DNA from: Alteromonas sp. KUL49
GTDB lineage: Bacteria > Pseudomonadota > Gammaproteobacteria > Enterobacterales > Alteromonadaceae
DNA length: 64,000 nt
Assembly (NCBI RefSeq): GCF_006538345.1
Contig: NZ_BJKL01000004.1
Location: forward strand, 124,001-188,000
Direction of reading: 5' to 3'
Of this stretch, positions 29,314-40,709 are shown piece by piece (position 1 is the stretch's first letter; every line of letters begins with the position of its first letter). Below the pieces are notes generated by a model. The model worked only from the letters and a program-made list of their open reading frames with translations. It was not told the DNA's origin and did not search any database. Made by a program: the position numbers and the translations under genes.

Positions 29314-29777
29314 CCCCAGCAATCAATTTACTTAAAAAGAAAAAGATTCCACATGAGGTGGTTAAGTTTGATCATTCCCCAAATGCCAACGCCTACGGGT
29401 TAGAAGCGGCCGAGAAAATGAACGTTCCGTGCGAACAAGTATTTAAAACACTTGTGGTCACCAACGACAACGCTCAATTGGCGGTAGCGATTGTGCCCGT
29501 GGCCCAAAAGCTCAATTTTAAGAAAGTCGCCAAGGCGCTTGGTTTTAAAAAAGTAGCCATGGCAGAAGCTAACCATGTAGAAAATACCACAGGTTACATA
29601 CTTGGTGGTGTTAGCCCTTTAGCGCAAAAAAAGTCACTCAAAACCGTTCTGGATGATTCGGCAAATGACTTTGCCCGTATTTATGTAAGTGGTGGTAGAC
29701 GGGGCGTAGAAATAGCACTTGCCCCTTCAGACTTACTGAAAATGACACGAGGGCTACAAGCTTCTATCACCGACTAA
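29310..29777 (+). CDS. ybaK: Cys-tRNA(Pro)/Cys-tRNA(Cys) deacylase
   Basis: 155-residue YbaK/EbsC-family editing protein that hydrolyses Cys-tRNA(Pro) formed by ProRS in trans. FKTLVVTNDN with the conserved Lys and GYILGGVSPLAQKKSL near the end match the family, as does YVSGGRRGVEIALAPSDL. Chosen start is the ATG at 29310, which overlaps the acylase stop; a longer in-frame form would extend into that gene. It converges with the following gene, overlapping by four bases. Confidence 0.9.
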   Translation: MTPAINLLKKKKIPHEVVKFDHSPNANAYGLEAAEKMNVPCEQVFKTLVVTNDNAQLAVAIVPVAQKLNFKKVAKALGFKKVAMAEANHVENTTGYILGGVSPLAQKKSLKTVLDDSANDFARIYVSGGRRGVEIALAPSDLLKMTRGLQASITD

Positions 29778-30325
29778 TTGGTAACTGTAGCTCGTGATTT
29801 CCATTGCTCTTTTGCTAACGCTATAGTCTCTTCATTGGGGGGACTACTGGGCGATAGGGTGGAGGCAATTTGCATGATAATACTGTCTCTTTTTTCTAGC
29901 AGGCTCTCAGCTTTGGGAAATAAATCCTGCGCTTCCGGATACATAGCTTTGAGATCATCAATACCTTCGAGGTTGAGATATCTGACTTCAAAAGCATCAT
30001 TAAATAATGCGCGTTTAGCAGTAAAAATAACGTATTCTCTGCTTTGCGCCGATTGCAGGTAATTTAAGTCATCTTGAGACAACTTTGCTGCCTTTCCCAC
30101 TTCAAGTGCCTTACTTAACCACTCATCCACCAACGAAAGCTGTCCTGATTGAACTGCCTCTTTTACCCCAGCTTGCAAATCTGAAGCACTTAAAATATCC
30201 ATGACGGATATCACAGGGACATAAGCTTCTTCAGTTTGTGTGCGGGATGCGTCAACAGACAAATATACAAACCAAGCGCACACCATGGCGACAAGGATTG
30301 CGGCTAACAACAAAGGCTTTTTCAA
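29774..30325 (-). CDS. Hypothetical membrane-anchored protein
   Basis: 183-residue protein I do not recognise. With the TTG start at 30325 (GGAT about eight bases upstream) it begins with a Lys-Lys N-terminus and a single hydrophobic helix of about 20 residues (PLLLAAILVAMVCAWFVYLS), then a soluble helical region rich in Ser, Ala, Glu and Leu. It is probably anchored in the inner membrane with the bulk in the periplasm. Starting further upstream at 30385 would place the start inside the hairpin terminator of ihfA, so I rejected it. Confidence 0.5.
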   Translation of the reverse strand: MKKPLLLAAILVAMVCAWFVYLSVDASRTQTEEAYVPVISVMDILSASDLQAGVKEAVQSGQLSLVDEWLSKALEVGKAAKLSQDDLNYLQSAQSREYVIFTAKRALFNDAFEVRYLNLEGIDDLKAMYPEAQDLFPKAESLLEKRDSIIMQIASTLSPSSPPNEETIALAKEQWKSRATVTN

Positions 30326-30384
30326 AATAGGATCCAGTATAAAGTGAACATGCGTCCACTTTACACGAACGAGGAAAGAAAACA

Positions 30385-30410
30385 AAAAGAGCGAGTAACC
30401 TCGCTCTTTT
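30385..30410 (-). terminator. Rho-independent terminator after ihfA
   Basis: Eleven-base-pair stem AAAAGAGCGAG/CTCGCTCTTTT with a four-base loop TAAC, 22 bases beyond the ihfA stop. On the minus strand it is followed by T-rich sequence. It ends the pheST-ihfA operon. Confidence 0.85.
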
Positions 30411-30431
30411 AGTGGTTAAAAAGCCCTCAGC

Positions 30432-30731
30432 TTACTCATCTACAGGAGATGAATTCTCTACACGGCTTTTCAACTTTTGACCAGGACGGAAGGTTACCAC
30501 TCGACGAGCTTTGATAGGAATGTCTTCACCGGTTTTTGGATTACGGCCAGGACGTTCGTTTTTATCGCGCAGGTCAAAGTTTCCAAAACCTGATAGTTTT
30601 ACTTGCTCACCTGATTCCAAAGCGCCTTTTATCTCTTCGAAAAAAAGCTCTACCAGTTCTTTTGCATCTCGTTTGTTAATGCCTAACTTCTCGAATAGGT
30701 GTTCAGCCATCTCGGCTTTGGTCAATGCCAT
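30432..30731 (-). CDS. ihfA: Integration host factor subunit alpha
   Basis: 99-residue HU/IHF-family protein that with IhfB bends DNA sharply at specific sites and acts in replication, recombination and transcription. Family features are clear: [20 protein letters not shown], then [20 protein letters not shown] with the Pro at the tip of the DNA-contacting arm ([18 protein letters not shown]). It starts three bases after pheT ends, as in E. coli, and a terminator follows. Confidence 0.96.
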   Translation of the reverse strand: MALTKAEMAEHLFEKLGINKRDAKELVELFFEEIKGALESGEQVKLSGFGNFDLRDKNERPGRNPKTGEDIPIKARRVVTFRPGQKLKSRVENSSPVDE

Positions 30732-30734
30732 AGT

Positions 30735-33122
30735 TTACTCTCTTAACGCAGCCCCAAACTCAGACTCCAAAGCTTTTACCACGAAATCTACAGCTTGCTG
30801 AATTTCAGCTTCTTCCAAGGTTTTCTCTGGATCTTGTAAATGAAGTGACAAAGCAAGGCTCTTGTAACCAGGTTCAATTCCCTTTCCTTTGTACACATCG
30901 AACAAGTTTAGGCCAACTAGTTGATTTACGCCAAATTTTTCTATGTAAGAAAGTATATTTCCTACATGCACTTCATCTTTCACCGTGACAGCTATGTCAC
31001 GACGGTTTGACGGGAAGCGCGATACCGGTACTGCCGACGGTAAGTTTCTGTCGGTTATCGCTTCTAATTCTAGCTCAAAAACAAAAACTCTACCGTTTAC
31101 ACCGAGCAATTTAGAAAATTGTGGGTGTATAGCTCCAATATAGCCAACTGTTTGGGTATTAAGCAAAATTTTTGCAGACATTCCTGGATGGAGTGCACTG
31201 TGCTGTGCTTTTTCAAAGCTAATTTCGCCTGATTTTCCCGTTAGCGCGAGTAACGCTTCCACATCAGCTTTTACATCAAAGAAATCAACTGGAGCGTCTT
31301 CCTTATCCCAGTGTTCCTCATAACGACGTCCGGCTACTACACCACCAATTACTGGCTGTTGCAATACACCATTAGGCGCATTTTCATCGGGTAAGAAACG
31401 CAAACCCGATTCGAACATACGTACCCGATTTTGTTGACGTTTTTGATTGTAAGCTGCCGCTTGTAAAAGACCCGTCCACAAGCTAACACGCATTACTGAC
31501 ATGTCAGCAGAGATAGGGTGCGGAAGCACCATACCTTGAATATCTGGGAACAAAGCAGATTGTACTTTAGGGTCTACAAATGAATAGGTAATCGCTTCAT
31601 TGTAGCCATTACTAACCAGTAATGACTTAAAGCTTGCCAAAGGAAGTTCTGACTCCTTAGACGGCAACATACCCAAGGTTGCTACAGGTGCCACATTAGG
31701 AATATTGTTATAGCCATATACACGAGCAACTTCTTCAATAAGGTCTTCTTCAATAGCAATATCGAAGCGATAACTTGGAGCAGCAGCTTCCCACCCTTGC
31801 TCTGTCTCTGTCACACTTAAACCAAGACGAGTTAGAATCTCTGTGACTTTTCCATCATCGATGTCGATGCCCAACACGCGACTCAAACGGGCTTTGCGAA
31901 ATACCACATTTGCTTGTACTGGGAGTGAATCTTCATCCACAGCTTCTACTACTGGACCAGCTTCACCGCCACAAATCCCTAGAATCAAAGCGGTCGCTCG
32001 TTCCATTGCAGCTTGTTGTAGTAGAGGATCGACACCGCGCTCATAGCGATGTGATGCATCCGTATGCAATCCATATTGACGGGCACGTCCCATTATGGCA
32101 TCGCGGCTGAAGAAGGCGCTTTCAAGTAAGATATCCTTGGTTTCTGCATTTACACCAGAGTGTAAGCCACCAAAAATACCTGCAATCGCTAACGCTTTGT
32201 TATCATCGGCGATAACTAGTGTATTTTCGCTTAGCTTGGCCTCAGTTTCATCAAGCAGCGTAAGTGCTTCATCTTTATTCGCTAGGCGCACGTTAATGTT
32301 GCCATCGATGCTTGCCAAGTTGAAGGCATGCATTGGCTGACCTAGTTCAAGCAACACAAAGTTAGTCACATCTACAATAGGGTCGATGCTGCGAATTCCA
32401 CAACGACGCAGCTTTTCGCTCAGCCACAACGGCGTAGCAGCAGTGACATCGACGTTGCGAAGTACGCGGCCAAGATAGCGAGGGCAAGCCTCTGGTGCGT
32501 TCAAGGAAATAGAGATACTGTCTTCGATAGTTGCTGCTACTGGAGCAATGTTCGGCTCGCAAACATCTAGGTTGTTTAACACACCAACTTCACGAGCAAT
32601 ACCGCGAATACCTAAGCAATCTGCGCGGTTAGGCGTTAAATCAACCTCAATAGTATTATCATCTAGGTCAAGGTATTCGCGAATGTCTTGACCAATTGGC
32701 GCATCTAGCGGTAGTTCAATAATACCATCGTGATCGTCACTGATACCCAACTCTGAAAAACTGCACAGCATACCGAACGATGGTTCACCACGAAGTTTCG
32801 CTTTTTTAATTTTGAAGTTGCCAGGTAGCACTGCACCGACAACGGCAACGGCTACTTTTAGGCCTAGGCGACAATTTGGTGCGCCACAAACAATATCAAG
32901 TAGCTCTTCACCACCTACATTGATTTTGGTGACACGAAGTTTGTCTGCATTAGGGTGTTGACCACACTCAACCACTTCGCCCACAACAACGCCGCAAAAA
33001 TCGCCAGCTACAGGGTCTACGCCATCGACTTCGAGTCCTGCCATGCTCAACTGTTCAGACAGTTCGCTCGCTGAAAGTGATGGATTAACCCACTCTCTTA
33101 ACCATTTTTCACTGAATTTCAT
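30735..33122 (-). CDS. pheT: Phenylalanyl-tRNA synthetase beta subunit
   Basis: PheT is the beta subunit of the (alpha-beta)2 synthetase that charges tRNA-Phe; its B3/B4 module edits Tyr-tRNA-Phe. The 795-residue length matches E. coli (795). Order: N-terminal [18 protein letters not shown]-like tRNA-binding region with [20 protein letters not shown]3/B4 with [14 protein letters not shown]5, catalytic-like domain with [15 protein letters not shown], and the C-terminal anticodon-binding FDX-ACB ([15 protein letters not shown]). It sits 13 bases after pheS and three bases before ihfA, in the usual operon. Confidence 0.97.
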   Translation of the reverse strand: MKFSEKWLREWVNPSLSASELSEQLSMAGLEVDGVDPVAGDFCGVVVGEVVECGQHPNADKLRVTKINVGGEELLDIVCGAPNCRLGLKVAVAVVGAVLPGNFKIKKAKLRGEPSFGMLCSFSELGISDDHDGIIELPLDAPIGQDIREYLDLDDNTIEVDLTPNRADCLGIRGIAREVGVLNNLDVCEPNIAPVAATIEDSISISLNAPEACPRYLGRVLRNVDVTAATPLWLSEKLRRCGIRSIDPIVDVTNFVLLELGQPMHAFNLASIDGNINVRLANKDEALTLLDETEAKLSENTLVIADDNKALAIAGIFGGLHSGVNAETKDILLESAFFSRDAIMGRARQYGLHTDASHRYERGVDPLLQQAAMERATALILGICGGEAGPVVEAVDEDSLPVQANVVFRKARLSRVLGIDIDDGKVTEILTRLGLSVTETEQGWEAAAPSYRFDIAIEEDLIEEVARVYGYNNIPNVAPVATLGMLPSKESELPLASFKSLLVSNGYNEAITYSFVDPKVQSALFPDIQGMVLPHPISADMSVMRVSLWTGLLQAAAYNQKRQQNRVRMFESGLRFLPDENAPNGVLQQPVIGGVVAGRRYEEHWDKEDAPVDFFDVKADVEALLALTGKSGEISFEKAQHSALHPGMSAKILLNTQTVGYIGAIHPQFSKLLGVNGRVFVFELELEAITDRNLPSAVPVSRFPSNRRDIAVTVKDEVHVGNILSYIEKFGVNQLVGLNLFDVYKGKGIEPGYKSLALSLHLQDPEKTLEEAEIQQAVDFVVKALESEFGAALRE

Positions 33123-33135
33123 GCTTTACTCTGCC

Positions 33136-34128
<993 letters not shown>

Positions 34129-34371
34129 TCACATGATGACTGGTTCGCCAAATCGGCAATATACACAGTACAGGGGTTGCCTGAAAATAAAGCCGCTAGT
34201 TTACACGAGTCACGAAGTCTACGGCTACCCTAGTTACCTGATATTGACTGATTTTCATCAAATAAGTGTAAAAATCGCCTGCGCGATATTTACCTTTCCC
34301 GTTATAAAAGAAAATCTTGCGCATTTTTCAAAATTTCGTCATGGTGAAAGAAAAACAAAGTCCCCTACAAT

Positions 34372-35217
34372 ATGAACATAAAATATCCAACTCTTTGCAG
34401 CTTTACGTTTGTGGTGAGCGCTCAATTGTGTGCTGCTGAATCAGACAAGTGGCAGCTCATAGACAATTTCGAATCGGGCCATTTAACACAGTGGCATCTT
34501 GTTGATACCCAAAACGAGACAGACCCCTTTGTTGAAAATCCGCAAGTTACCGAAATTCGAATGGAAGATAACGGTAACCACTACCTCCTCAAAAAACCTG
34601 CACAGGATGGTATTGTGGGCAACAGAAAGGCATTGAGCTACCTTGAACTACCAACGTCTATTCCCGTTGGCGAAACCTATACGTTTTACACCCGCATTAA
34701 CGTAGAAAACTTTCCAAATAACCACGCCTTTGGGCTCAGTAATCAGACGCCTGTAAACATCGAGGAACTCGCCTACAACGCATTTGAACCAACTCTGCGT
34801 GTAACCGACAAATTTGAAAGTAACGGATACAAAAACACCGGCGTTTTTATGGTCAAGGTCGACAGTGACGACAAATACCGTCAATACCAAAACATTATCA
34901 ACCCCAAGACCGGTAAAGATGCATCAGTGATGGAAGAAGGTACGTGGTATTCAGTGTGGACTGTCATTAATAATGCTCCGCTAGATGACGGCGGTCAAAG
35001 CTATGATGTCTACATGCAAGGTGGAGAATTTGACGTCCAAACGCTGGTGTACACCAGTGCGGATTTTAGAATGAAACGAGAACTACCCTTGCGATACTTT
35101 CTGTCGACCACCAACACAGGCCCCATCAAAAAGCCCTACGGGAATGGTGGTTTGGCCTATGACGATATGTATATGAGTGCGGGGGTGAACTTGTCGTCGC
35201 CGATAGATAGCAACTGA
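34372..35217 (+). CDS. Secreted protein of unknown function (beta-sandwich-like)
   Basis: 281-residue protein with a signal peptide ending near QLCAAES. The mature part is rich in Asn, Asp, Thr and aromatic residues, with alternating strands such as LIDNFESGHLTQWHLVDTQ, which begins in the manner of LamG/concanavalin-like sugar-binding or polysaccharide-lyase-type folds, and SYDVYMQGGEFDVQ. I cannot name the family. It lies on the plus strand inside the otherwise all-minus rplT-pheS region, with about 255 bases before it and a shared hairpin terminator after it. The ribosome-binding site is weak. Carbohydrate binding is only a guess from the sequence texture. Confidence 0.6.
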   Translation: MNIKYPTLCSFTFVVSAQLCAAESDKWQLIDNFESGHLTQWHLVDTQNETDPFVENPQVTEIRMEDNGNHYLLKKPAQDGIVGNRKALSYLELPTSIPVGETYTFYTRINVENFPNNHAFGLSNQTPVNIEELAYNAFEPTLRVTDKFESNGYKNTGVFMVKVDSDDKYRQYQNIINPKTGKDASVMEEGTWYSVWTVINNAPLDDGGQSYDVYMQGGEFDVQTLVYTSADFRMKRELPLRYFLSTTNTGPIKKPYGNGGLAYDDMYMSAGVNLSSPIDSN

Positions 35218-35230
35218 TCGTTGAAACGAA

Positions 35231-35257
35231 AAACGGCGAGCATCCTGCTCGCCGTTT
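35231..35257 (-). terminator. Rho-independent terminator after rplT
   Basis: Twelve-base-pair stem AAACGGCGAGCA/TGCTCGCCGTTT with a three-base loop, 32 bases past the rplT stop. On the minus strand the T-run TTTTTCG follows. It also lies just behind the secreted-protein gene on the plus strand and could serve both. Confidence 0.85.
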
Positions 35258-35288
35258 CCCGAAAGAACTTAAACTTAATTAGTTAAAA

Positions 35289-35648
<360 letters not shown>

Positions 35649-35663
35649 TCAGTCTCCTAAGTC

Positions 35664-35861
35664 TTATACGTAAGGCAACATGCGCTGAACCAATTTGGTA
35701 TCAGAATCATGAACCAGTTTTTTGCCACGAAGGTGACGTTTACGCTTAGAGCTCTTCTTGGTCAAAATGTGACGCAAGTGAGACTGTTTGCTTTTAAAGC
35801 GGCCAGAACCCGTTTTCTTGAAACGCTTGGCGGCACCGCTTACAGTTTTCATTTTAGGCAT
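35664..35861 (-). CDS. rpmI: 50S ribosomal protein L35
   Basis: 65-residue basic ribosomal protein. The sequence [20 protein letters not shown] and the tail PYV match bacterial L35, with many Lys/Arg for rRNA binding. It lies between infC and rplT as in most bacteria; the 114-base gap after infC includes a hairpin that may be the L20 translational operator. Confidence 0.96.
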   Translation of the reverse strand: MPKMKTVSGAAKRFKKTGSGRFKSKQSHLRHILTKKSSKRKRHLRGKKLVHDSDTKLVQRMLPYV

Positions 35862-35938
35862 TGCTAAAACTCCGCATTGTTTAAGTATCGACTTGGGTGT
35901 GCAGTCACCGTTTGTCGGTTAATATTTGCAGCAAGGTG

Positions 35939-35961
35939 TTTCAGGGTGCAGATTCCTGAAA
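35939..35961 (-). promoter_or_regulatory. Hairpin in the infC-rpmI gap, candidate L20 operator
   Basis: Arms TTTCAGG and CCTGAAA with a nine-base loop in the transcript between infC and rpmI. In E. coli, L20 represses rpmI-rplT translation by binding structured RNA in this region. The position fits, but the sequence alone does not prove L20 binding. Confidence 0.3.
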
Positions 35962-35975
35962 ACTTTAGACCATTA

Positions 35976-36515
35976 CTACTTCTTAGTTGGGGCTAGCACC
36001 ATGATCATCTGGCGTCCTTCCACACGACGTGGGAAAGACTCACAGTTGGCAACGTCTTCCAAATCCGTCTTAACACGGTTTAAAAGTTCGATACCAATGT
36101 CTTGGTGCGCCATTTCACGTCCGCGGAAACGGATCGTAACTTTGGCTTTATCACCACCTTCAAGAAAGCGACGCAGGTTGCGCAGTTTGACCTGGTAATC
36201 GCCTTCATCAGTGCCAGGGCGAAATTTAATCTCCTTGACCTGAATTTGCTTCTGTTTTTTCTTTTGCTCTTTTTGAGCCTTACTTTTTTCAAAGAGGAAT
36301 TTGCCGTAGTCCATAACTTTACAGACTGGCGGCTCGGCATTTGGACTGATTTCTACAAGATCCAGGCCTGCTTCTTCCGCAGCCTGTGTAGCTTCGTTTA
36401 ACGAAACAACACCTACCTGTTCCCCGCTACTGCCAATTAATCGAACTTCTCTGGCTTTAATCTCATCGTTAATGCGGGCTTTGTCGCCCTGAGCCTTGTT
36501 GTTAGCGCCTTTAAT
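35976..36515 (-). CDS. infC: Translation initiation factor IF-3 (ATT start)
   Basis: IF-3 binds the 30S subunit, checks the start codon and the initiator tRNA and keeps the subunits apart. The first ATG (36314) would give only 112 residues, the C-terminal domain alone. The frame continues upstream through [20 protein letters not shown] and [20 protein letters not shown], the whole IF-3 N-terminal domain, back to ATT at 36513-36515, ten or so bases after GGAGG. This gives 179 residues, against 180 in E. coli, where infC also starts at AUU and is autoregulated through that codon. Gene order thrS-infC-rpmI-rplT supports it. Confidence 0.95.
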   Translation of the reverse strand: MKGANNKAQGDKARINDEIKAREVRLIGSSGEQVGVVSLNEATQAAEEAGLDLVEISPNAEPPVCKVMDYGKFLFEKSKAQKEQKKKQKQIQVKEIKFRPGTDEGDYQVKLRNLRRFLEGGDKAKVTIRFRGREMAHQDIGIELLNRVKTDLEDVANCESFPRRVEGRQMIMVLAPTKK

Positions 36516-36610
36516 GTGCTATTCCTCCAAAAAACTAATTCTTTTGCCTGCAGTTACTCACTACTCTTTGTTTTGCAACTACAGGCACCACCGTGAATTC
36601 ACGGAATCGA

Positions 36611-38527
36611 CTATTTGATAGTCTTCTCAGCAACTTCTTGCTGAGCTAAGGCAATAAAGTCTTCAATCGGCATAGACCCTAAGTCATCACCTCGGCGAGA
36701 ACGCACTGCCACTTGGCCAGATTCTCTTTCTTTATCGCCAACAACGAGCATGTATGGAACACGCTTCAATGTGTGCTCGCGGATTTTAAAGCCAATCTTC
36801 TCATTTCTCAAGTCAGACTTGGCTCTAAAACCGAATTCTTGCAGTTTTTTTACACAATTATTGGCATATTCGCTTTGTGAGTCGGTGATATTCATCACAA
36901 CCACCTGTTGCGGCGCCAACCAAAGTGGGAAGAAACCCGCAAATTCTTCGGTCAAAATTCCGATGAAACGCTCCAACGACCCCAAAATTGCACGGTGAAT
37001 CATCACCGGTACTTTGCGTTCGCCGTCTTCGGCAACGTAAGTCGATCCCAAGCGTCCTGGCATAGAGAAGTCTAGCTGAACCGTTCCACATTGCCATGCA
37101 CGATCAAGACAATCATGTAGGGTGAACTCAATCTTAGGCCCGTAAAACGCACCTTCACCCGGCTGATAGTCAAATTCAATATCATTAGCCTTCAGGGCAT
37201 CGGCCAATGCAGCTTCTGATTTATCCCAAATCTCATCCGCCCCTACGCGCTTCTCTGGACGAGTCGATAACTTAACGGCAATTTTTTCAAAGCCAAAAGC
37301 AGCGTAAGTTTCATATACCATACGAATACATTCGCTTACTTCTTCTAAAATTTGCTCTTCTGTACAGAAAATATGAGCGTCATCTTGAGTAAAGCCACGA
37401 ACACGCATTAGTCCGTGTAATGCACCAGATGGCTCGTTGCGGTGACAACATCCAAACTCCGCCATTTTCAATGGAAGGTCACGGTAAGACTTAAGACCTT
37501 GATTGAAGATTTGTACGTGACCAGGGCAGTTCATCGGCTTAACAGCGTACTCTCGCTTTTCCGACTCAGTCGTGAACATGTTCTCTGCGTATTTGTCCCA
37601 ATGGCCTGATTTTTCCCACAGGCTGCGGTCCATCATTAGTGGACCTTTTACCTCATCGTAACCATATTCACGTAACTTTTGACGGACGAAAGATTCAAGT
37701 TCTGTATATATTGACCAACCATCGTTGTGCCAAAACACCATGCCCGGAGCTTCTTCTTGCCAATGGAACAAATCTAGTGACTTACCAATTTTACGGTGAT
37801 CACGCTTTTCAGCTTCTTCCAAGCGCTGTAAATACGCTTTTAGCTGCTTCTTATCAGCCCATGCCGTACCGTAAATACGTTGAAGCATTTTGTTATCGCT
37901 GTTACCACGCCAATATGCTCCAGCCACTTTCATCAACTTAAAGTGATGACAGAACTTCATATTAGGCACGTGAGGGCCACGACACATATCGATGTATTCT
38001 TCGTGGTGGTACAAACCCGGCTTATCATCTTGGCTAATATTTTCGTCCAAGATTTCCATTTTGTAGCTTTCGCCGCGTCCTTCAAAAGTATCGCGCGCCT
38101 CTTGCCAGCTGACCGTTTTCTTAATAACGCTGTAGTTAGTCTTAGCTAACTCAAGCATGCGCTTTTCAAGCTTCTGCAAGTCTTCCTGGGTGATACTCTC
38201 TTCCATATCAACATCGTAGTAAAAACCGTTGTCGATAACTGGACCAATGGCCATTTTTGTATTGGGCCAAAGCTGCTTGATGGCGTGACCTAATAAATGC
38301 GCACAGCTGTGGCGCAGAATCTCTAAACCTTCGTCATCTTTTGCGGTAATAATTTGAAGCTGTGCGTCTGATGCGATCATATCAACAGCATCTACAAGTT
38401 CACCATTAACTTTACCTGCAATGGTTGCTTTGGCTAAACCAGGGCCAATGTCGTTTGCTACGTCAAGTACAGATACGGGGTTTTCGAAAGCGCGTTGGCT
38501 TCCGTCAGGAAGAGTAATAACTGGCAT
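36611..38527 (-). CDS. thrS: Threonyl-tRNA synthetase
   Basis: 638-residue class II synthetase (E. coli 642). Order: N-terminal TGS domain ([20 protein letters not shown]), editing domain with the zinc-type [10 protein letters not shown] at the start of the N2 part, and the catalytic core with [14 protein letters not shown] (zinc-binding Cys), [26 protein letters not shown] (motif 2 region, given here in part), [17 protein letters not shown] (motif 3), then the anticodon-binding domain ([14 protein letters not shown]). AAGGA precedes the ATG. It heads the operon with infC, and its leader has a promoter and an intrinsic terminator-like hairpin. Confidence 0.97.
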   Translation of the reverse strand: MPVITLPDGSQRAFENPVSVLDVANDIGPGLAKATIAGKVNGELVDAVDMIASDAQLQIITAKDDEGLEILRHSCAHLLGHAIKQLWPNTKMAIGPVIDNGFYYDVDMEESITQEDLQKLEKRMLELAKTNYSVIKKTVSWQEARDTFEGRGESYKMEILDENISQDDKPGLYHHEEYIDMCRGPHVPNMKFCHHFKLMKVAGAYWRGNSDNKMLQRIYGTAWADKKQLKAYLQRLEEAEKRDHRKIGKSLDLFHWQEEAPGMVFWHNDGWSIYTELESFVRQKLREYGYDEVKGPLMMDRSLWEKSGHWDKYAENMFTTESEKREYAVKPMNCPGHVQIFNQGLKSYRDLPLKMAEFGCCHRNEPSGALHGLMRVRGFTQDDAHIFCTEEQILEEVSECIRMVYETYAAFGFEKIAVKLSTRPEKRVGADEIWDKSEAALADALKANDIEFDYQPGEGAFYGPKIEFTLHDCLDRAWQCGTVQLDFSMPGRLGSTYVAEDGERKVPVMIHRAILGSLERFIGILTEEFAGFFPLWLAPQQVVVMNITDSQSEYANNCVKKLQEFGFRAKSDLRNEKIGFKIREHTLKRVPYMLVVGDKERESGQVAVRSRRGDDLGSMPIEDFIALAQQEVAEKTIK

Positions 38528-38582
38528 AATTGTCCTTTAACAGTGGTGACACCTACACTGTGCCACTTGTATATGAAACCAT

Positions 38583-38606
38583 AAAAAAACACCCTCTAAC
38601 GGGTGC
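38583..38606 (-). terminator. Intrinsic terminator-like hairpin in the thrS leader
   Basis: Minus-strand CACCC-GTTAGA-GGGTG followed by a seven-base T run, 56 to 79 bases upstream of the thrS ATG and downstream of the predicted thrS promoter. It would end transcription before thrS unless it is overcome, so it may be an attenuator. A hairpin GCGTT/AACGC lies just before it. Confidence 0.6.
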
Positions 38607-38657
38607 TATTGACTAAAATCTCGCTGCGTTATGCAACAACGCCAACGGATTAGGTGG

Positions 38658-38685
38658 ATTATAACGACTTCATACCTCTGTGCAA
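38658..38685 (-). promoter_or_regulatory. Predicted sigma-70 promoter of thrS
   Basis: Minus strand TTGCAC (38680-38685), 16-base spacer, TATAAT (38658-38663). Transcription would start near 38651, giving a leader of about 124 bases before thrS that contains the terminator-like hairpin. Confidence 0.55.
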
Positions 38686-38791
38686 TGAAATTGGTAAGAT
38701 TGTGTAAACTAAAAGGAAAGTTACTGTCGTATAAAGTTGCGTTGAAAACGTAAAACCCACTGGTAGTTGCTAGCAAGAAAATGAGGTCACG

Positions 38792-39841
38792 ATGGACAAA
38801 CGAGAAGGAAAAAGATCAGTGAGAGCGATTACACTAATAATGATCTGCTCTTGCTTGTTGGCGTCGTGTGCAGATAAATCCCAGTTAAATAGCAGTCTTG
38901 ACGAATACGCTAGTCGTTTGAGCAGAGTATTGGACATCGATACTCCATCACCCGCTGCTCAGCCAGAGTACCAATTGCCCCCAGCTTCACAAATGGTGAA
39001 GACACTGCCATCCATTAGCATTGAAATAACTGAACTGCTCTCACTGCGACAATGTGAATTATCAACCTTGGTGGCTAATAAAAATACCGCCTTGGGTAAG
39101 GTACAACTACCATCCCAACAACTTATCTATGAGCTGTCTCTTGTGAAGGCACTTCGAGACTGTGAAGCGATAACTCCGCCATCCTCCAGTATTCATGAGC
39201 AACTGCGGTCTTGGCGATTAGCGAAGGAAAGCCAACTGTCTTATCGTTGGGGCAACTTTCTACAGTCTAGTCAAGATGTTAGAGCGTCTTTAACACAAAG
39301 CTTAAAGGTAAACGCCAGTGAAGATGCTGCATTAAGAGGGTACTTCTACCTCGACAAACTCAATAGCAGAATCGCTGGAATGCAAGATGCGACCATAGTT
39401 CTGGAAAATGTCATTGAATTAGAAAACCATTTATATGAATTACAAAAGGTACGGTTTCCAGCGTCTACTTGGAACGAGCAGTCATTGATAACAAGTCATT
39501 TGTTAGCGTTGAATTCATCACTGTCGTCGGCGCTTCCCGAGGTGAACTGTGAAGACGGTAGGCCCAGCGACACGGCCAAAATTCTAAGGAACGTATTTTA
39601 TCTTTTCTTTATAGAACAAGTTCAACCTGTGGCAAGTAAACTGACCGCCTTACACTACAAAATAGACCCTGTGTTTAGCACCTGGTTAGATGAGCCCACT
39701 TTGAGTGTGGAGTTTAAAGCGTTTATCGAAGGGAATCACAGCGTTGGCTTTGCTGAATATCAATCCGCAGTAGAGCAACATGTAAAACTGTGGCAAACCT
39801 TTCTTGCTCGCTGCAACCTATCTCCCACAGTTAGCGGGTAG
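38792..39841 (+). CDS. DUF3080 family lipoprotein
   Basis: 349-residue protein with a lipoprotein signal: LLASC puts the lipid-attachment Cys at about residue 26. The rest is helical with conserved-looking WNEQSLI and RPSDTAKILRNVF segments, as in DUF3080 proteins of Vibrio and Alteromonas. Function unknown; probably outer-membrane or inner-membrane periplasmic. GAGG lies seven bases before the ATG. The 3' end overlaps the convergent CPBP gene by 11 bases. Divergent from thrS. Confidence 0.75.
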   Translation: MDKREGKRSVRAITLIMICSCLLASCADKSQLNSSLDEYASRLSRVLDIDTPSPAAQPEYQLPPASQMVKTLPSISIEITELLSLRQCELSTLVANKNTALGKVQLPSQQLIYELSLVKALRDCEAITPPSSSIHEQLRSWRLAKESQLSYRWGNFLQSSQDVRASLTQSLKVNASEDAALRGYFYLDKLNSRIAGMQDATIVLENVIELENHLYELQKVRFPASTWNEQSLITSHLLALNSSLSSALPEVNCEDGRPSDTAKILRNVFYLFFIEQVQPVASKLTALHYKIDPVFSTWLDEPTLSVEFKAFIEGNHSVGFAEYQSAVEQHVKLWQTFLARCNLSPTVSG

Positions 39842-40511
39842 CTACAACGAGATACGACCCAAAACCAACAGTAAATAGAAAGCTTCCCCATAAGGTGTGT
39901 TCTAGTACCACCGCCGGTGTCGAGCGTGTTTTTATGTATCGGTAGCCAAATAGCGCACCACCGCACCACGATAAAATCACAGCAATCCAGTTGCCATATA
40001 CCACATGCGCTAAACCAAATAAGAAGGTACTCACGCCCCAACGGGTGTACTTAGATGGTAAAAGTGGTTTGTATCGATGGAAAAAGAACGTCCTAAAAAT
40101 GAGTTCCTGAGGGATAACCGACACAATGGGGTACACAATAAGGGTCGTAAGCCATAACCCTGTTTCTTGCATTGGCCAACGCATAAATTCTTCAGGTGCG
40201 ATGAAATACAATGAAATACTCATCAACACCGACAGTGGAATAAACCAAGACAAACAAGAAATGAGTTGAGATTTTTCAAACCGCCAATTGACTAAGCGCT
40301 GACGATTGAACTGTTTATCAACCAACAATACACAGAGGCAAATTACACCTACAGAGAACAGCATCACCATCAAATAGCTAGCAACTTCGCCAATGAGCAT
40401 GTAAACAGAGAGTGGAAGCACACAAAAAATCACGGTCATTTCTGACCATAAATACCAGTAGCGAAAACTACTCACCTTTGTAATTTGAACACTATTAGGC
40501 ACGTGTATCAC
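39831..40511 (-). CDS. CPBP-family intramembrane protease-like protein
   Basis: 226-residue integral membrane protein of about six to seven helices. The CPBP/Abi motifs are present in variant form: QELIFR in place of EExxxR (first Glu replaced by Gln), FGLAHVVYGNW for FxxxH, and EHTLWGSFLFT for the last His motif. CPBP proteins are Rce1-like prenyl-protease relatives, and many are immunity or processing factors. The Glu-to-Gln change may affect activity. Nothing nearby suggests its substrate. Confidence 0.75.
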   Translation of the reverse strand: MIHVPNSVQITKVSSFRYWYLWSEMTVIFCVLPLSVYMLIGEVASYLMVMLFSVGVICLCVLLVDKQFNRQRLVNWRFEKSQLISCLSWFIPLSVLMSISLYFIAPEEFMRWPMQETGLWLTTLIVYPIVSVIPQELIFRTFFFHRYKPLLPSKYTRWGVSTFLFGLAHVVYGNWIAVILSWCGGALFGYRYIKTRSTPAVVLEHTLWGSFLFTVGFGSYLVVATR

Positions 40512-40709
40512 TCACTCAAAACCAAAATTCACACATACATGTCACTGCTATGACACTTTTATGAAGTATATAAAACACTCAAAAAATATACAGCGATATT
40601 TGCTGGTCATTGACGAAATGTATGTGCCAGTGAGTTTTGTTAGTTGGCAAAGTAGAAGATTTAAAGTAGTTTTCGGTGCACAAGGTCTTTTTAGTATGTA
40701 GTCGGGTTT

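Noticed and set aside
40546-40709. Searched for a RutR-type or GAAACA palindrome before the RpiR gene
   Set aside because: None found; only AT-rich sequence with no clear operator.
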